64,000 nt of DNA from Boletus sp. NGJ (taxonomy: Eukaryota; Basidiomycota; Agaricomycetes; Boletales; Boletaceae). The notes below the pieces were generated by a model, which ran no database searches, was not told where the DNA came from, and worked only from the letters and a program-made list of their open reading frames with translations. This document shows positions 1 through 11,562 of the stretch, piece by piece. Location: positions 620,001-684,000 of the forward strand of contig JAGTXK010000050.1 of assembly GCA_019096195.1 (NCBI GenBank), read 5' to 3'. Position numbers and translations under genes: made by a program. The first letter of the stretch is position 1; each line of letters begins with the position of its first letter.

Positions 1-422
1 GAGCTCAATCATGGACGGGCTTATTAGGACTCATATGGCGTGACACGATCTTGAAGAACTGCGTAATTGATAAGTCCACATACTCGCAATTCAGCTCAGC
101 ATCTATCTGTATTGCATTTTATGACCTGGATCAATGTGACACATCTTGTACTCTTGAGTGAATACAGAAGATCCATGCGGGGAACTTGAGCGAAAGGGTA
201 GGCATCCGCTCATCCTTGCTGATGCTAATCGGTATCCGCCGCAAGTAACTTAAATGTCCAGTTGTATTAATATCCCATACTGGGATTTGCGGTTAACTCT
301 CCGAGTCGACAAGGAAGACGGTCCACAAGGTTGGCTGCAAGGTATCCATGGGCACGCGACACTATACTGTTCGTGCAGATCAGTTCTGACGCAGATCAGC
401 CAACCGATCATCTTTATACCAG

Positions 423-1772
423 ACCCTACGCGGACTCTTCCTCCAAGATGATTCCGAATCAGCAGAGGATGCTGTACGTATACCCATATCCCCCTTGTTT
501 TAACGAGCGCGGTGGAATCGTTGATCTTGCCCCCCGCTCTCGTTGCCATAGGCCGTGAGCCTGGTTCGGGTTCTTGTTGAGGACGTTGGATGAGCTCGAT
601 TCTGTTCTAGATACCCCCGCGTTTTGGGCTCAAGGACGATAGTGACGATCGCTGGGTAAAATTCAAACGGGAGATCGAACGACTGAACACGAGTGCACCA
701 TCGGGAACGCAGTACAAGGTCGTCTTCCTTGGAAGGCATGGCGAGGGATACCGTACGTTCCCTACTGAGATCCCCAATATCATTTGGTCCCACAGCCGAT
801 GACGACCGTCAGATAACGTGGCGATGGAAAAGTACACAGCAAAGGCATGTCACACCACCACCTCGCTCGTACTTTGATCGAATAGGATCTTCTAAAAAAA
901 CTGACGGGATTTCTGCAGGCATGGATGAGGCAAGCTTTGATCACGCGTCGGTCTTTGAGCGCTTTTCTCATCTTCCCGATATCGCACTAGCTACTGGATG
1001 AGACTAAATGGCGACGGAGAGCTTGTGTGGGGACGTGAGTAGCGCCGCACGAGCATGTCTCGGCATCCGACCTTTAGTCATCGATCACAGCCGATCCCGA
1101 CCTCACCGAGTTGGGTGTAGAGCAAGCGAAAGATGCGCACCGAGCGTGGAAGACGGAACTCGAGTACAGCATCCCTCTTCCTGAGAAACTGTATTGCAGC
1201 CCCTTGCGCCGCGCAATCAAGACCAACCAAATCACATTCGAGGGTCTCCTCCGGCCGGATCTCAAGGCGACTATCGTAGAGGCAGGTCGCGCATCGAGAT
1301 CCAACTGGCGCTTCCATGCTCAACTTGTGCCCCCAGGATATCCGTGAGAAGAACGGGGTATCCACATGTGATAAGCGGCGCAAAAAGTCGGAGATCGCAA
1401 AGGACTTTCCTGATTACCCGTTTGAGGAAGGATTTACTGAAGCGGACGAAAGATGGGACCCCGAGGTACGAGAAACGCCTGAAGAGCTTGATACCCGCGC
1501 CAAGAAAGCGCTGGATATGATATTCGACAATGACGAGGAACAATGTATGTTGGTCACGTTCTCAGGTGTTGCACACGGAAGGATGACTGTCCTAGTTATT
1601 TCCATCACGGCGCACCACGGATTCATCAACGCTTTCCGACGGGTCTGTGAACACCGTCCTTGGACGCTCCCAACCGGAGGCGAGTATTTGTGAGCACTAA
1701 TCTGACGAACGACTGACCTATCCACTAGGTGTTGTACCGATTGTCCTGAGAGCTGAGCAACTGTTGAATTAA
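423..1772 (+). CDS. PMU1-like histidine phosphatase (phosphoglycerate mutase family)
   Basis: Member of the histidine phosphatase superfamily, in the fungal PMU1-like group. The phosphohistidine motif LGRHGEGYHN is assembled across an intron (753-812), with the catalytic His in RHG. Other exons read GLFLQDDSESAEDA, then (after intron 474-610) IPPRFGLKDDSDDRW, NGDGELVWG joined at 1034/1090 to PDPDLTELGVEQAK, YCSPLRRA, NGVSTCDKRR and LVTFSGVAHG, which carries the second catalytic His position. The blocks follow the order known for the family. At least six introns are needed. The joints near 840-990 and 1280-1340 are not resolved with canonical GT donors; one may be a GC donor. The stop is taken as TAA at 1770-1772 after a last intron near 1695-1730. 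The first exon and true start lie upstream of about 423 and were not identified. The substrate is unknown; members act on small phosphate esters. Confidence 0.72.
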
Positions 1773-3433
1773 AATAAATATTCGTAAAAAGCCATCGACT
1801 GAAGTTCGTATACGTTAGCTTTCCGCTGTCAGAGCTGCGACCATTGACATACGACCTGGTGATGCTACACGTAGTCGTGCCAGAAATAGCACAAGAGCTG
1901 ATTGGGGAACTGACCTGACAGAAGCTTGGATTTTGTTTGGAAGTCTTTGCATCTTGTGCATCTTGTAGCTCCAGGAGGGTTCCAAAGACAATCGGATCGG
2001 TGTACACGCCACCACAGACGATTCTACATGAGGACTTGCACGGAACAAGGCGTCAGACATGATCTACCCAAATATGGAAGCGGCACATCGCCAGACTCCA
2101 ATGTTGGCAGCCTTGCGACAGCAGCTTGGAGTTGCTCTGACGTTATTTGGAGCTGGACGCGCCATCGCTGGCGTTTCTGGCTGTGAAGTCGTGCGACGCG
2201 TTTAGTGTGACTGAGCGCGTCGTCACGCGTCACACATCCACACGCGGTGGTTGATCTGGATCCTGCTGTGGAGTTTTACATGGTGACAGAGTGCGAGTCA
2301 ACACGCCGGGGGAAACAAAAGAACGTGTGATACGTCCACCAGGGACGAACATGGTGAATTCAAATCAGAGTGAGACCTGAGTCCACTTGAGGGGGCTATT
2401 GTTCCAGAGGTTAGGCCAGGAACGCCATGTAAGGATTTACTTCATAGCACAAGCGAGTGCAGCAGGCCACCGTGTCGATGTCAAATGCTGATTTGATGAG
2501 GCCAATGAGCTAATATTGGTCAAACGGCGACTACTTCGCCCTTCTGAGGACGGATATTAGCAGAACCGCTTCGACCGGAGTGTCTGAGAGGGGGTTCTAT
2601 ATTATGTGCTGGTCCGCGTTTCGAAGATTTCAGTTCAACCGCTCTGATGCATTGCCTGCGCGGAGTAGAAACGCGCATTCTTACTGGATAGTGAAACAAG
2701 GACAATTGATGTGGACCTGGAGACACTAGGAAATTGTTATGTCAGGATCCGTATTGTCTGCCAGAATCCAGATTAGCCGCTGTGATCAGAGAAGCAGTGT
2801 TACTCTGCCTGTTAATTGTCCAAAGGCGGATAGAGCATAGCAAAGTTCAGGCTGAGGGGCGAATCCCGAGAGCGAATCTCTTGTCTTTCTAGCTGCGAGG
2901 GCTGAGGGTAAATGGAGACCATGCCAACAAGGAAGTCAATTATGGAGACGGGAGCTGCGTTGCCCTTGATCTCTGAGTCAGTCACTGGTCTTGTGCGGCC
3001 AAAAATGGGTGGCTCTACACACTGCATACGCCACCAGATACGACTACAATAAGCGCTGTGTTTTGCACACCTCACAGTTGAGCACGTCGGTCGGCGACGC
3101 CAGCCAAGACGACAAAAGTAAAACTACGTACTTCAATTTAACTCACTTTTCGCGTCTTCACATGAGCAAGTCGAACCGTTCTATAGTGTAGTGGCGTGGA
3201 AAAAAAGACCAGGTAAGGCAATACCCTATGCCCTGCCCTGGACCCGAACCCTTTGCCCAGCTCTGAATTTAATTTTCAGTTTATTTCGACACTCTGCTCC
3301 TCAATCAACAACCATCATCTTCCCCACCCCCTTCTTCACTGTACGTACCCGTCGTCGTCGTCGTCGCCGTCGACAACAGCGAGCTCATCGTTTCCCCACC
3401 AGTACATCTTAGACCTCTCCTCCACCATCTACA
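1773..3433. other. Intergenic stretch, no gene firmly supported
   Basis: About 1.7 kb between the phosphatase and 14-3-3. Two stretches look faintly protein-like but match nothing I recognise: plus 2055-2193, containing ALRQQLGVALTLFGAG, and minus 2812-3075, containing IIDFLVGMVSIYPQP. Neither shows a convincing start, splice pattern or conserved motif. They could be decayed exons of a lost gene. The last 150 bp form the pyrimidine-rich promoter and leader of the 14-3-3 gene, including a GTC microsatellite near 3349-3373. Confidence 0.4.
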
Positions 3434-3508
3434 GTGAGTGTATCGGCGCGTCCTCGACGCGTCGATGTCGCGTTTTGGACACATTACTCATCACACCTCC
3501 GTTTGTAG
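3434..3508 (+). other. Intron in the 5' leader of the 14-3-3 gene
   Basis: A GTGAGT donor at 3434 and a TTTGTAG acceptor ending at 3508 place a 75-bp intron directly against the ATG at 3509. Leader introns touching the start codon are common in highly expressed fungal genes. No coding sequence lies upstream, so I read it as part of the 5' UTR. Confidence 0.65.
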
Positions 3509-4435
3509 ATGCCTGAATCCCGCGAAGACTCCGTCTACCTTGCCAAGCTCGCCGAGCAGGCTGAACGCTATGAAGGCAAGTTGTCACCTTGCTTATTTTG
3601 GTCGCGTGCGCCATATGTTAATCATGTGCCGCAGAGATGGTCGAGAACATGAAGCGCGTTGCCTCCTCCGACCAGGAACTCACCGTCGAGGAACGTAACC
3701 TCTTGTCCGTTGCATACAAGAACGTCATCGGTGCCCGCCGTGCGTCGTGGCGTATCGTATCGTCTATTGAGCAGAAGGAGGAATCCAAGGGCAACGAGGC
3801 CCAGGTCGCCATGATCAAGGGTTACAGAGAGAAGATCGAGAGCGAGCTCGCTAAGATTTGTGAAGACATTCTCGACGTCCTTGACAAGCACCTCATCCCC
3901 TCGGCTGCTTCTGGCGAGTCCAAGGTCTTCTACCACAAGATGTAAGCTCTCTTTGCCTTCTCGTCAATTTTTCTCTTGACAGGGTCCATATAGGATGGGT
4001 GACTATCACCGTTACCTCGCCGAGTTCGCAACTGGTGACAAGCGCAAGGACAGCGCCGACAAGTCTCTGGCTGCCTACAAGGACGCTTCCGACGTTGCCG
4101 TCACCGAACTTCCGCCAACACACCCCATCCGCCTTGGTCTCGCGTTGAATTTCTCCGTTTTCTACTATGAGATTCTTAACAGCCCCGATCGTGCATGTCA
4201 CCTTGCCAAGCAGGCATTCGATGATGCCATTGCTGAGCTTGACACCCTCTCGGAGGAGAGCTACAAAGACTCGACGCTGATTATGCAACTACTACGGGAC
4301 AACCTCACTCTCTGGACGTCAGACATGCAAGAAGCTGGTACGTCGACATTCAATGGCGATCCAAGACTTTTACTCAACCAGTTTGCAGACAAACTAGACT
4401 CGAAAGATGAGGGCGAGAACGCTGCCGATGACTAA
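3509..4435 (+). CDS. 14-3-3 protein
   Basis: Phosphoserine/phosphothreonine-binding adaptor of the 14-3-3 family, a cytosolic dimer that docks on phosphorylated clients. The protein starts [22 protein letters not shown] and holds the family signatures [20 protein letters not shown], the phosphate-binding region [10 protein letters not shown] and the helix [20 protein letters not shown]. Exons: 3509-3575, 3635-3941, 3994-4337 and 4389-4435. The first intron uses a GC donor (GCAAGT at 3576) with a normal AG acceptor; without it the reading EEMVEN cannot be made. The last intron (4338-4388, GTACGT...TTTGCAG) is 51 bp and stop-free, so an unspliced reading also runs to the same stop. Splicing gives the more typical acidic tail [16 protein letters not shown]. 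Identification is very secure; the last intron is inferred from consensus sites and family tail shape. Confidence 0.96.
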
Positions 4436-4688
4436 ACAGCGTACTTTTCCCTCGTACACCCTTGGACTAGGACGCAATGGCTGTCAGGCGGTATCCGTCG
4501 GGTGTTTCCATCATCACATCATTTGCATCGTCTCACCTGTCGCATCTTTTTCCCTCTTTTCATGTCCTTTTATTATACCGTAGTATGCTGCGGTGGCTCG
4601 TTGTCTCTGGTATCATAGAGGCGAATGGAAGAAGTTTGAAATGACACGTGTGATTTCATTGGTGTAAAAAGGCATCAAGTTTTGGTTC

Positions 4689-7600
4689 ATGTTGTCTACC
4701 ATGTCTAGAGTTGTACACGCAATCCTTAGCTTGCTCACTTTGTCCATAACGTACGCGGTTTTTCGTGCTGCATCCGACGTCCCTCGTCGAATATCGCCCC
4801 AAGGATGTCGGATGTCATGGATGTCGCCTTCCTACCTCCTCCAGTCGGAATTCAACACCTCTTGGACACCACTCGCCAGCCGCTACTCGCTCTGGCTATA
4901 CCGCGAAGTTGAATGGGAGCCTAGCCAGGTGAGAGTTCGAACCTGTTCATACCCAATGAGTCGTTCCCGAATGAGGTAGGCAATGGGTTTGCCCGTCCTG
5001 TTCATACCAGGAAATGCGGGATCTTCGCACCAGGTGCGCTCAATAGCGTCATCTGCTGCTAGACAATACTTCTCGTCGCCATTCGTCGTGTCACACGAAT
5101 TCACAAGACGAGGGGCAAAACCCATTGATTTCTACGCCGGTAAGCCCCTCTGGCTTGGCCTTGGTTGCGTGTGACAACCTAACACGATGGCATTCACAGT
5201 GGAGTTCAATGAAGATCTCTCCGCATTCCATGGCGCCACGCTCGATTCTCAGATCGCCTATACGTCTGCGGCGGTGGAGTATATTCTCTCCCGCTACGCT
5301 CCCAACACCCACATCATTATCATGGGTCATTCCATGGGTGGTGTCGTAGGCACTGCTCTTCTTCCCTCTAGAAACATTTCTGCTCTCATCACCATGTCTA
5401 CCCCGCATGCGCTTCCCCCAGCCCGTTTCGACGCGCGAATTGCAGAGATATATAACCAAAATCGAAAAGCATTGCGCGAAGACGAGACACCGATCCTGTC
5501 CATTTGCGGAGGTGCGACGGATATGATGATCCCTTCCGAGTCTTGCATCTTGCCAGGTGACTCGAGGGAGGGAGGCGTTTATCGACGGACAGTGTTCACA
5601 TCCGCGCTCGAGGGTGCGTGGACGGGGGTTGGACACCGCGAGATGGTATGGTGCCATCAGATACGGTGGCGTGTCGCTCGGGCTGTGCTTGAACTTGGAG
5701 TCACACACACAGCCGAAGAGCGTGTGCGGGCACTGGATCGGTGGTTGAGAGACGGGAGTTTATTGCCGTCGGATGGTGATTCCGTCCGAGACCTGAGCCT
5801 CAAAGCGGGGGAATACGACGCCCTTTCCGGGGATCTGCAACTCGTTCTCGATCGTCCCCTTGGGAAACGGACCTACTTGCTGCCTATACCGAGCGTCCGG
5901 GATGAGGAGAATAGTCGGACGTTTGTGTTGTATGTTTCTCGGGGGGGCGTCTCAAACGTGTCCCCGCACCATGCTCTCAACTTGCGTGTGTCTGTTCACC
6001 TTTGCGCGGAACATTCCACGGATGAAACTGTGTCGTGCAACTCTCTTGCACCAACTTCGCTCAAACTCCTCCCAGCCCCGATTCCTGGTAAACCATTCCC
6101 AGTGCCGGACGAAGGAGCGGATGAGAGCGAGGGCGTGGTATTTTTCGAGGCCGAGCTTCCACGTGGGGTGGAAGGCTGGGTAGGGGTCACTGTCGACGCG
6201 GGTAACGATGGAAGCGGTTGGGTTACGGGAGCGATTGACCAAGTACGCAATGTCAAGAGCGAGCTCAGCCTCTGGGGTGCGTGGATATTGTATTTCTCTG
6301 ACAAGGCTACGAAACTGACGGCGTTCTGCAGACTTGCTTTTCGGTGGTGGGAAGATATCGGTACCTCGGTCTGACAATGTAGGATTGAGGACGTCCATCA
6401 GTCTTCCACGCCTCCCAGCTACTGCAATGCTAGTGTATCGACTCGTCCCTAAAATGGGAGAATATTCATCGTGCGCAGGTAAACGTGTCGTGAAGTCAGT
6501 TTAGAGGACGCATACTGACGCTTGATTAAAGCACCTCTATTTTCTCCGCTGCTCGTCCACACCTCACAAGTCTCTGAAATACACTATTATCGTCTTGCCT
6601 CCGACCAGCCCATTTTCCTCCATACTCATTCCTCTGCTCCTTACGTCCCTCATCAAGGCCCTAACGCGTCTCACGGTCTGTATCTCACAATCCATTCTTC
6701 TGGACCTAGCTGTCAAGATGTCACGGTAGTGTTCCTTTCGGTCGACTGGTGGGCTTCTGTGGGCCGAATAGGCACGCGGTATCCCACCACGTTACTCAGC
6801 TGGGGTGTTGGAATCGTCTCGCTCCTGTTGTTCCATTCCTGGCGGCTAGATGGTCAGCAGATGAGCGTCTACGCGTCGTTGAGTGTGTTCGTGAGGCACC
6901 GAATGCCCGCATTGATGGCGATTGCCGGGGTAATTGCATTACTCCCGTTGGGACCCAATTACTACCTTGGGATTGGGGACGAGTTAGGTGTGCTGCGCGC
7001 GGTTCTAGCGGTGTTTTTTGTAGGTGTGGCAACTGGAATGGTGTGCGTCAGTTGGTGGGGTCTGATGGCTCTCATGTGGCCACTCAGGTTGCTGGGGAGA
7101 GGATTTATTCCAAGGTACGGTGCCACAACTAATTCTCTATCTCCGAGGTGACAATCGGAGAGCAGGGGACCCGAAGACCGCGTGCGACGGAGCACGGTTA
7201 TTATCTCCATTGTCCTCGTGCTAGCGCTCATATTACTGTTCGTGCCGTGGCAGGTCGCCTTCCTTGGGTGCTGGGTGATCCAAGTACTCAATTGTAACGC
7301 GACCTCTCGACCCAAGTCGTACCCGGGTTCTGTTCCGACGTTGGCAAGTACACCTACGAGTCGCACGCCCACATGTGAACAGGATGGCAAGGCATCGGAC
7401 GAAGATGATCCATCAGCAGCTCCCTCCAGTCCGTCTTCCAGCCGATCACCCAGCATACCCAGTCACATGCTCAAACCCATGTTCGCCAACGCGCACAACC
7501 AGAACATGCATATATTGTTGCTCATGACGTGGCTCCTACCGCTGGCTGCCCCTGTCTTGGCGGTATGGGTGCGAACGATCCATACGGCGGGCTACACGAC

Positions 7601-7902
7601 GCCGTTCAACGGCGATCACAACGCGTTCAAAGTTGCGCCAGTGTTGATGCTCGTGGATTTCTTGAGCCGCGGCCGTCCACTCGAGACGACGACGTACGTG
7701 TGTGTTCTCTCCTTTTCTCGTCGTGAGTTGACGTATCGGTCGTGGTTGCAGGACGCCGGTGCGATGGGGATGGCTTGTCGTGGCTGTGGTTGCGTTTTTT
7801 GGGGGTGGACGGTGGGCGTATGGGGTGTATGATGTGGCTAGCGTTCAGGTGGCGATTCTGGTGGGGTTTCAGATGAGAGGGTGGTTTTGTGGACGATGGT
7901 GA
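4689..7902 (+). CDS. BST1: GPI inositol-deacylase (BST1/PGAP1)
   Basis: ER membrane lipase that removes the acyl chain from inositol of GPI anchors, needed for export and quality control of GPI proteins. An N-terminal membrane segment (AILSLLTLSITYAVF) is followed by the PGAP1 block GLPVLFIPGNAGSSHQVRSI and the serine-hydrolase elbow GHSMGG with the nucleophile Ser. The C-terminal half has several hydrophobic segments, including LLSWGVGIVSLLLF, LMAIAGVIALLPLG, IVLVLALILLFVPW and VVAVVAFFGGG, as expected of the family. Introns read from consensus sites: 4929-4979, 5140-5199, 6277-6331, 6479-6531, one beginning at 7115, and 7694-7751. The last exon reads TPVRWGWLVVAVVAFFGG and stops at 7900-7902. 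ATG 4689 was chosen because it precedes the signal-anchor; ATG 4701 in the same frame is possible. The acceptor of the intron at 7115 is uncertain. Confidence 0.92.
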
Positions 7903-8268
7903 TGATGTGATTCCACAACCACACCTGGTCTCTGCATTATAGGGGGTCCGTTTGCCAGCCTTACGGTCCACATATGCCCGCGTCCCGAAAAACTCCGATA
8001 GCCTAGTAATATGTACCGGACCGAGTTTTGAATACCGATGTTATAACGAGGTATTTTGGTCGTCGCATATTATTATTTGGTTCGAGTTTTCGTCGCGTAA
8101 GAATTATCACGTGATTAAAGTGGGGTTGGTGCGATAATACTCTCATGTGGTCAATTTTTTGACCGCTGGACCCGTCAAATAACCCGTAACAAGGTATTGT
8201 CTATCTTGTCCATCGTCTCGGTTCTGTTGATTGTATAACGTGCTCGGACGGCAGTAATCTTAAACGAT
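7903..8268. other. Intergenic, BST1 to CorA gene
   Basis: About 365 bp containing the BST1 3' end and the promoter of the downstream transporter. It is mildly AT-rich and I see no coding signal, tRNA or repeat in it. Confidence 0.5.
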
Positions 8269-10915
8269 ATGGCATCTCCATTCGACGATCCACCAGTACT
8301 TGCAGCCTCGCCTGGATCCTCTTCCTCGATAAGAGGCGTGTCTGAAATGAGGCGGAGAAGCGACAGGGACACTTCCAGCCCGAGCAACTCTATCGAGCGT
8401 ACTCTGCGCGCCCGCGGATCCCCAACGCTCACGCGTTCCCTGGACCCCAACGACCCCGATGCCCGTGAACGACAACGGACGATGGACGTCGATATGGCGC
8501 TCCATCTCTCCCGTGCGCGAAGGGAAACCCTCGTGCAGCCCACCTCTCCCTTTGATGATCCCCGAACAGCCTCTCAGCTTCCGTTTGGCACGTTCTCCGC
8601 TGTCGAACGACACGACTTTGAGTTGGCTCGCGGGGAGGAATCACTTGTGCTTGACCATGACACCATTCATGGCGGTCATGTCGCTGCACGGAGTTCGACG
8701 CCGATGGACCTCGAACTCAACCAGCCCCAGGATCCTTCCCTCTTCGTTGCCATCGAAGGTCGGTATCCACTCCCGAACCGCCAGAATTCGTCGCCGAGGT
8801 ATACAGCCAGTTCTCCCCGATCCGTATTCGACTTTGCGCCTCTCGAGAGCTTTGCCGCAGAAGAGAAGGAGAGTTTGGGTCTGACGTCGTCCAGCGATCC
8901 ACCCACGATTAGGATTCGGCATCCAAAAGCACAGAGGGATGACGGGCAGCCGACAATATCTGACATTGGGGTATTTGATTTGCCTGGAGGGACGCCCGCT
9001 GTTCCTCGGCGCCCACGTGCGCGTCAACGTAAGCTTAGCGAAAGTGCGCCTCTTCCTCGACCCCATCGCAGGGGAAAGTTGGCGCTTTTCGAACATCAGG
9101 CGAAAGAGCCAGTGTTGGGTTTCCCGGGGAGACTCATGGGCACCGGCCAGCTCAGCGTGGTCCCTTCGTCCGAGGACGTCTCTGGCATATTCTACCAATA
9201 CACACCACCGCCTCCGACAGACATTGGTGATTTCATGTCTCCGGGCCACGATAGACCGTACAGATTCTCGTTCTATTCCAACGCCTTGTCGGCGACTATT
9301 CATGCCCGGAGTTTGTGTGAGCTCCCGGCGGAGGGTCAGTCCTTTGAGGATTTGTTCAGTGGTGTGCACTCTCCTACTCCGAGACAGGGGGACGCCACGG
9401 GAGGACCCCCCACTTTCGCCGCACCGGTGCCTATGCTTGCATCTCGACCAGGTTTTTTCATTCCCAGTGAGAAAAGGACCTCATCGAGTTCGGAAGGGGT
9501 ACCAGCGGGCTATCGTAATCACTCCTCCGGACGATCCGCGGATAAGGCTGATCATGGTCGCCCGAACGGTTCAGGACCAGCAACGAGTGTTGATGCTGAG
9601 GCGAATACGTGGTGGCTCGATATACAATGCCCAACCGATGAAGAGATGAAAGTGCTGAGCAAGGTAATCACCCCCAACTCTTGCGCTGCACGCGCACGCT
9701 CACGCAGGGTTCTCAAGGTATTCTCAATCCACCCCCTAACCACAGAAGACATCCAAATGGAGGAAGCCCGCGAGAAGATTGAACTTTTCCGGAATTATTA
9801 CCTCGTTTGTTTTAGAAGCTTCGATCAAGATCCGTACAGCCCCACTTATCTCGAGCCATTGAACATGTACATCATCGTCTTCCGCGAGGGCATCCTGTCC
9901 GTGCGTCCTTGTCTTTTTGTGGTGCAAACATGTCCCTCCTGATCTCCACCTTGCGCGGGTATGGGTCAGTTCCACTTTCGCCCGACACCGCACCCGCAGA
10001 ACGTCCGCCGTCGGATTAAGCAGCTCAAGGACTACATCAACGTCACGTCGGATTGGATTTCATATGCCCTGATCGACGATATCACTGATGCCTTTGGGCC
10101 GCTCATCCAATCGATCGAGTACGAAGTCGACTCTATCGATGAGCTCGTGCTTATCCTCAAAGACGCTGAGCAAAGCGACATGCTTCGCCGGATCGGGACG
10201 TGTCGAAAGAAGGTGATGGGGCTCCTAAGATTGATGGGTAACAAAGCAGACGTCGTCAAAGGCTTGGCGAAACGATGTAATGAGAATTGGAGGGTGGCAC
10301 CTACGTCGGATATCGTGGGTGTTTTTTAATTTCTTCGCTTGTCGTAGCTCGGTTGGTTGCTGACCATATTTTCCTTCTCAGGGTCTCTATCTCTCTGACA
10401 TCCAGGTATGGCCCGTCTCAGCCAAGACACGACGTTCGGGCTCAGGCGCTCATGTGACAAACAACAGGACCACCTGATCACGATGACCCAAAACCTGAAC
10501 CACTATGAAAAAATCCTCTCCCGGAGCCATTCAAACTACCTCGCCCAGATCTCGATCGAGATGACGGACGCCAACAATCAGATCAACGACGTCCTCTCGA
10601 AACTGACCGCCCTCGGTACGATACTCATACCCATGAACTTGATCACAGGTGCCGTTTTTTTTTTTTTTTTCCTTCTCACTTGTCGTCTTTGTGCTCACTG
10701 AATCATGTAGGTCTTTGGGGGATGAACGTGCATGTACCGGGACAGGACGTATTGGTACGTTGATTATCCTCGTCATTGCCTTTTTTTTTTTTTTTTTGAA
10801 CAATGAGATGTGTGGGTAGGAGGGTTATGCGTGGTTTTCTGCCATCGTTGCTGCGCTCGCCGCGTTTGCGCTCATTGGGGGTTACACGACGTATCGCTTC
10901 ATGGTCCGACGGTGA
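8269..10915 (+). CDS. CorA-type Mg2+ transporter (ALR1/MNR2 group)
   Basis: Divalent-cation channel of the CorA superfamily. A long disordered Ser/Pro/Arg-rich cytosolic N-terminus (roughly the first 440 residues) precedes the core WWLDIQCPTDEEM, KVFSIHPLTTEDI, EPLNMYIIVF, FRPTPHPQNVRRRI and the long pore helix. The first membrane helix ends in the signature GMN (ITGLWGMNVHVPG), and a second helix (IVAALAAFALIGGY) ends in TTYRFMVRR. Introns: 9664-9717 (54 bp, stop-free and in frame), 9901-9969, 10315-10381, 10406-10467, one from about 10650 and one from about 10756. Between the third and fourth introns lies a 24-nt exon, 10382-10405, coding GLYLSDIQ. The last two introns contain long T runs. 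The N-terminal extension fits the fungal plasma-membrane ALR or vacuolar MNR2 proteins; I cannot tell which from sequence. Confidence 0.92.
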
Positions 10916-11562
10916 GAAAAGACGAGAGACGAGAGGGAACGGGGAAACACGGGTGACGGGACCGGGGAGAGGAACACCGACACACGACCGTCCCGAGTCC
11001 TCGTCGGTGGCGGGTATTTTTTTTTTTGAACTATTCTCGTCTTTATTTTATTTTCCTTTATTTACTTAATTATTTTTGTTCTCCCCCCTGGTGGTTTTTC
11101 TTTTTTTCTCATTTCTCTACGAGACCGCCCGTTGCCCGGACCCTTGTTTTGTACAGCCAAACAATCATCGCATCGCACTTGTCACCTCGAGCACTTTTCT
11201 AGACACAAAACACGGATAGACGTCCAGGTTGGCTTTGACGCACATGGTCACACTCTGTTTGGTGGAGAGACGTTCCCCAAAATGCATGTCACGGAATACG
11301 GAACATATATGTGAGCTGCACGGGGAAGGGGGGAACGCAGAAACGAAAGAAAGAAAAAAAAAGGAAAACACGAATCCAAGTAAACGAAATGACGCGAGAT
11401 GGTCAGGAAACAAAACAGATTACTCGTACAAATGAAAAACAAAAGGAGAATCATACGAAGAGCCTAGGAAAAAAGGGTCGACAACATGCGAGGTAAAACA
11501 AAAACAAAAAAAAGGGTGAGATGCACACGCGAGCGGAATCAAAAAGCATACGGGCCCATGCT
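10916..11562. other. Convergent 3' intergenic region
   Basis: Region between the 3' ends of the CorA gene (plus) and the KDM5 gene (minus). It has T-rich stretches near 11018-11110 and A-rich stretches near 11340-11520, as expected for two facing transcript ends. No gene seen. Confidence 0.5.

Noticed and set aside
1414-2007. Long minus frame over the phosphatase 3' end
   Set aside because: It overlaps the well-supported plus-strand phosphatase exons and has no conserved motif in the overlap.
2055-2193. Plus frame with ALRQQLGVALTLFGAG
   Set aside because: Protein-like but no start, splice sites or family; kept only as a remark in the intergenic entry.
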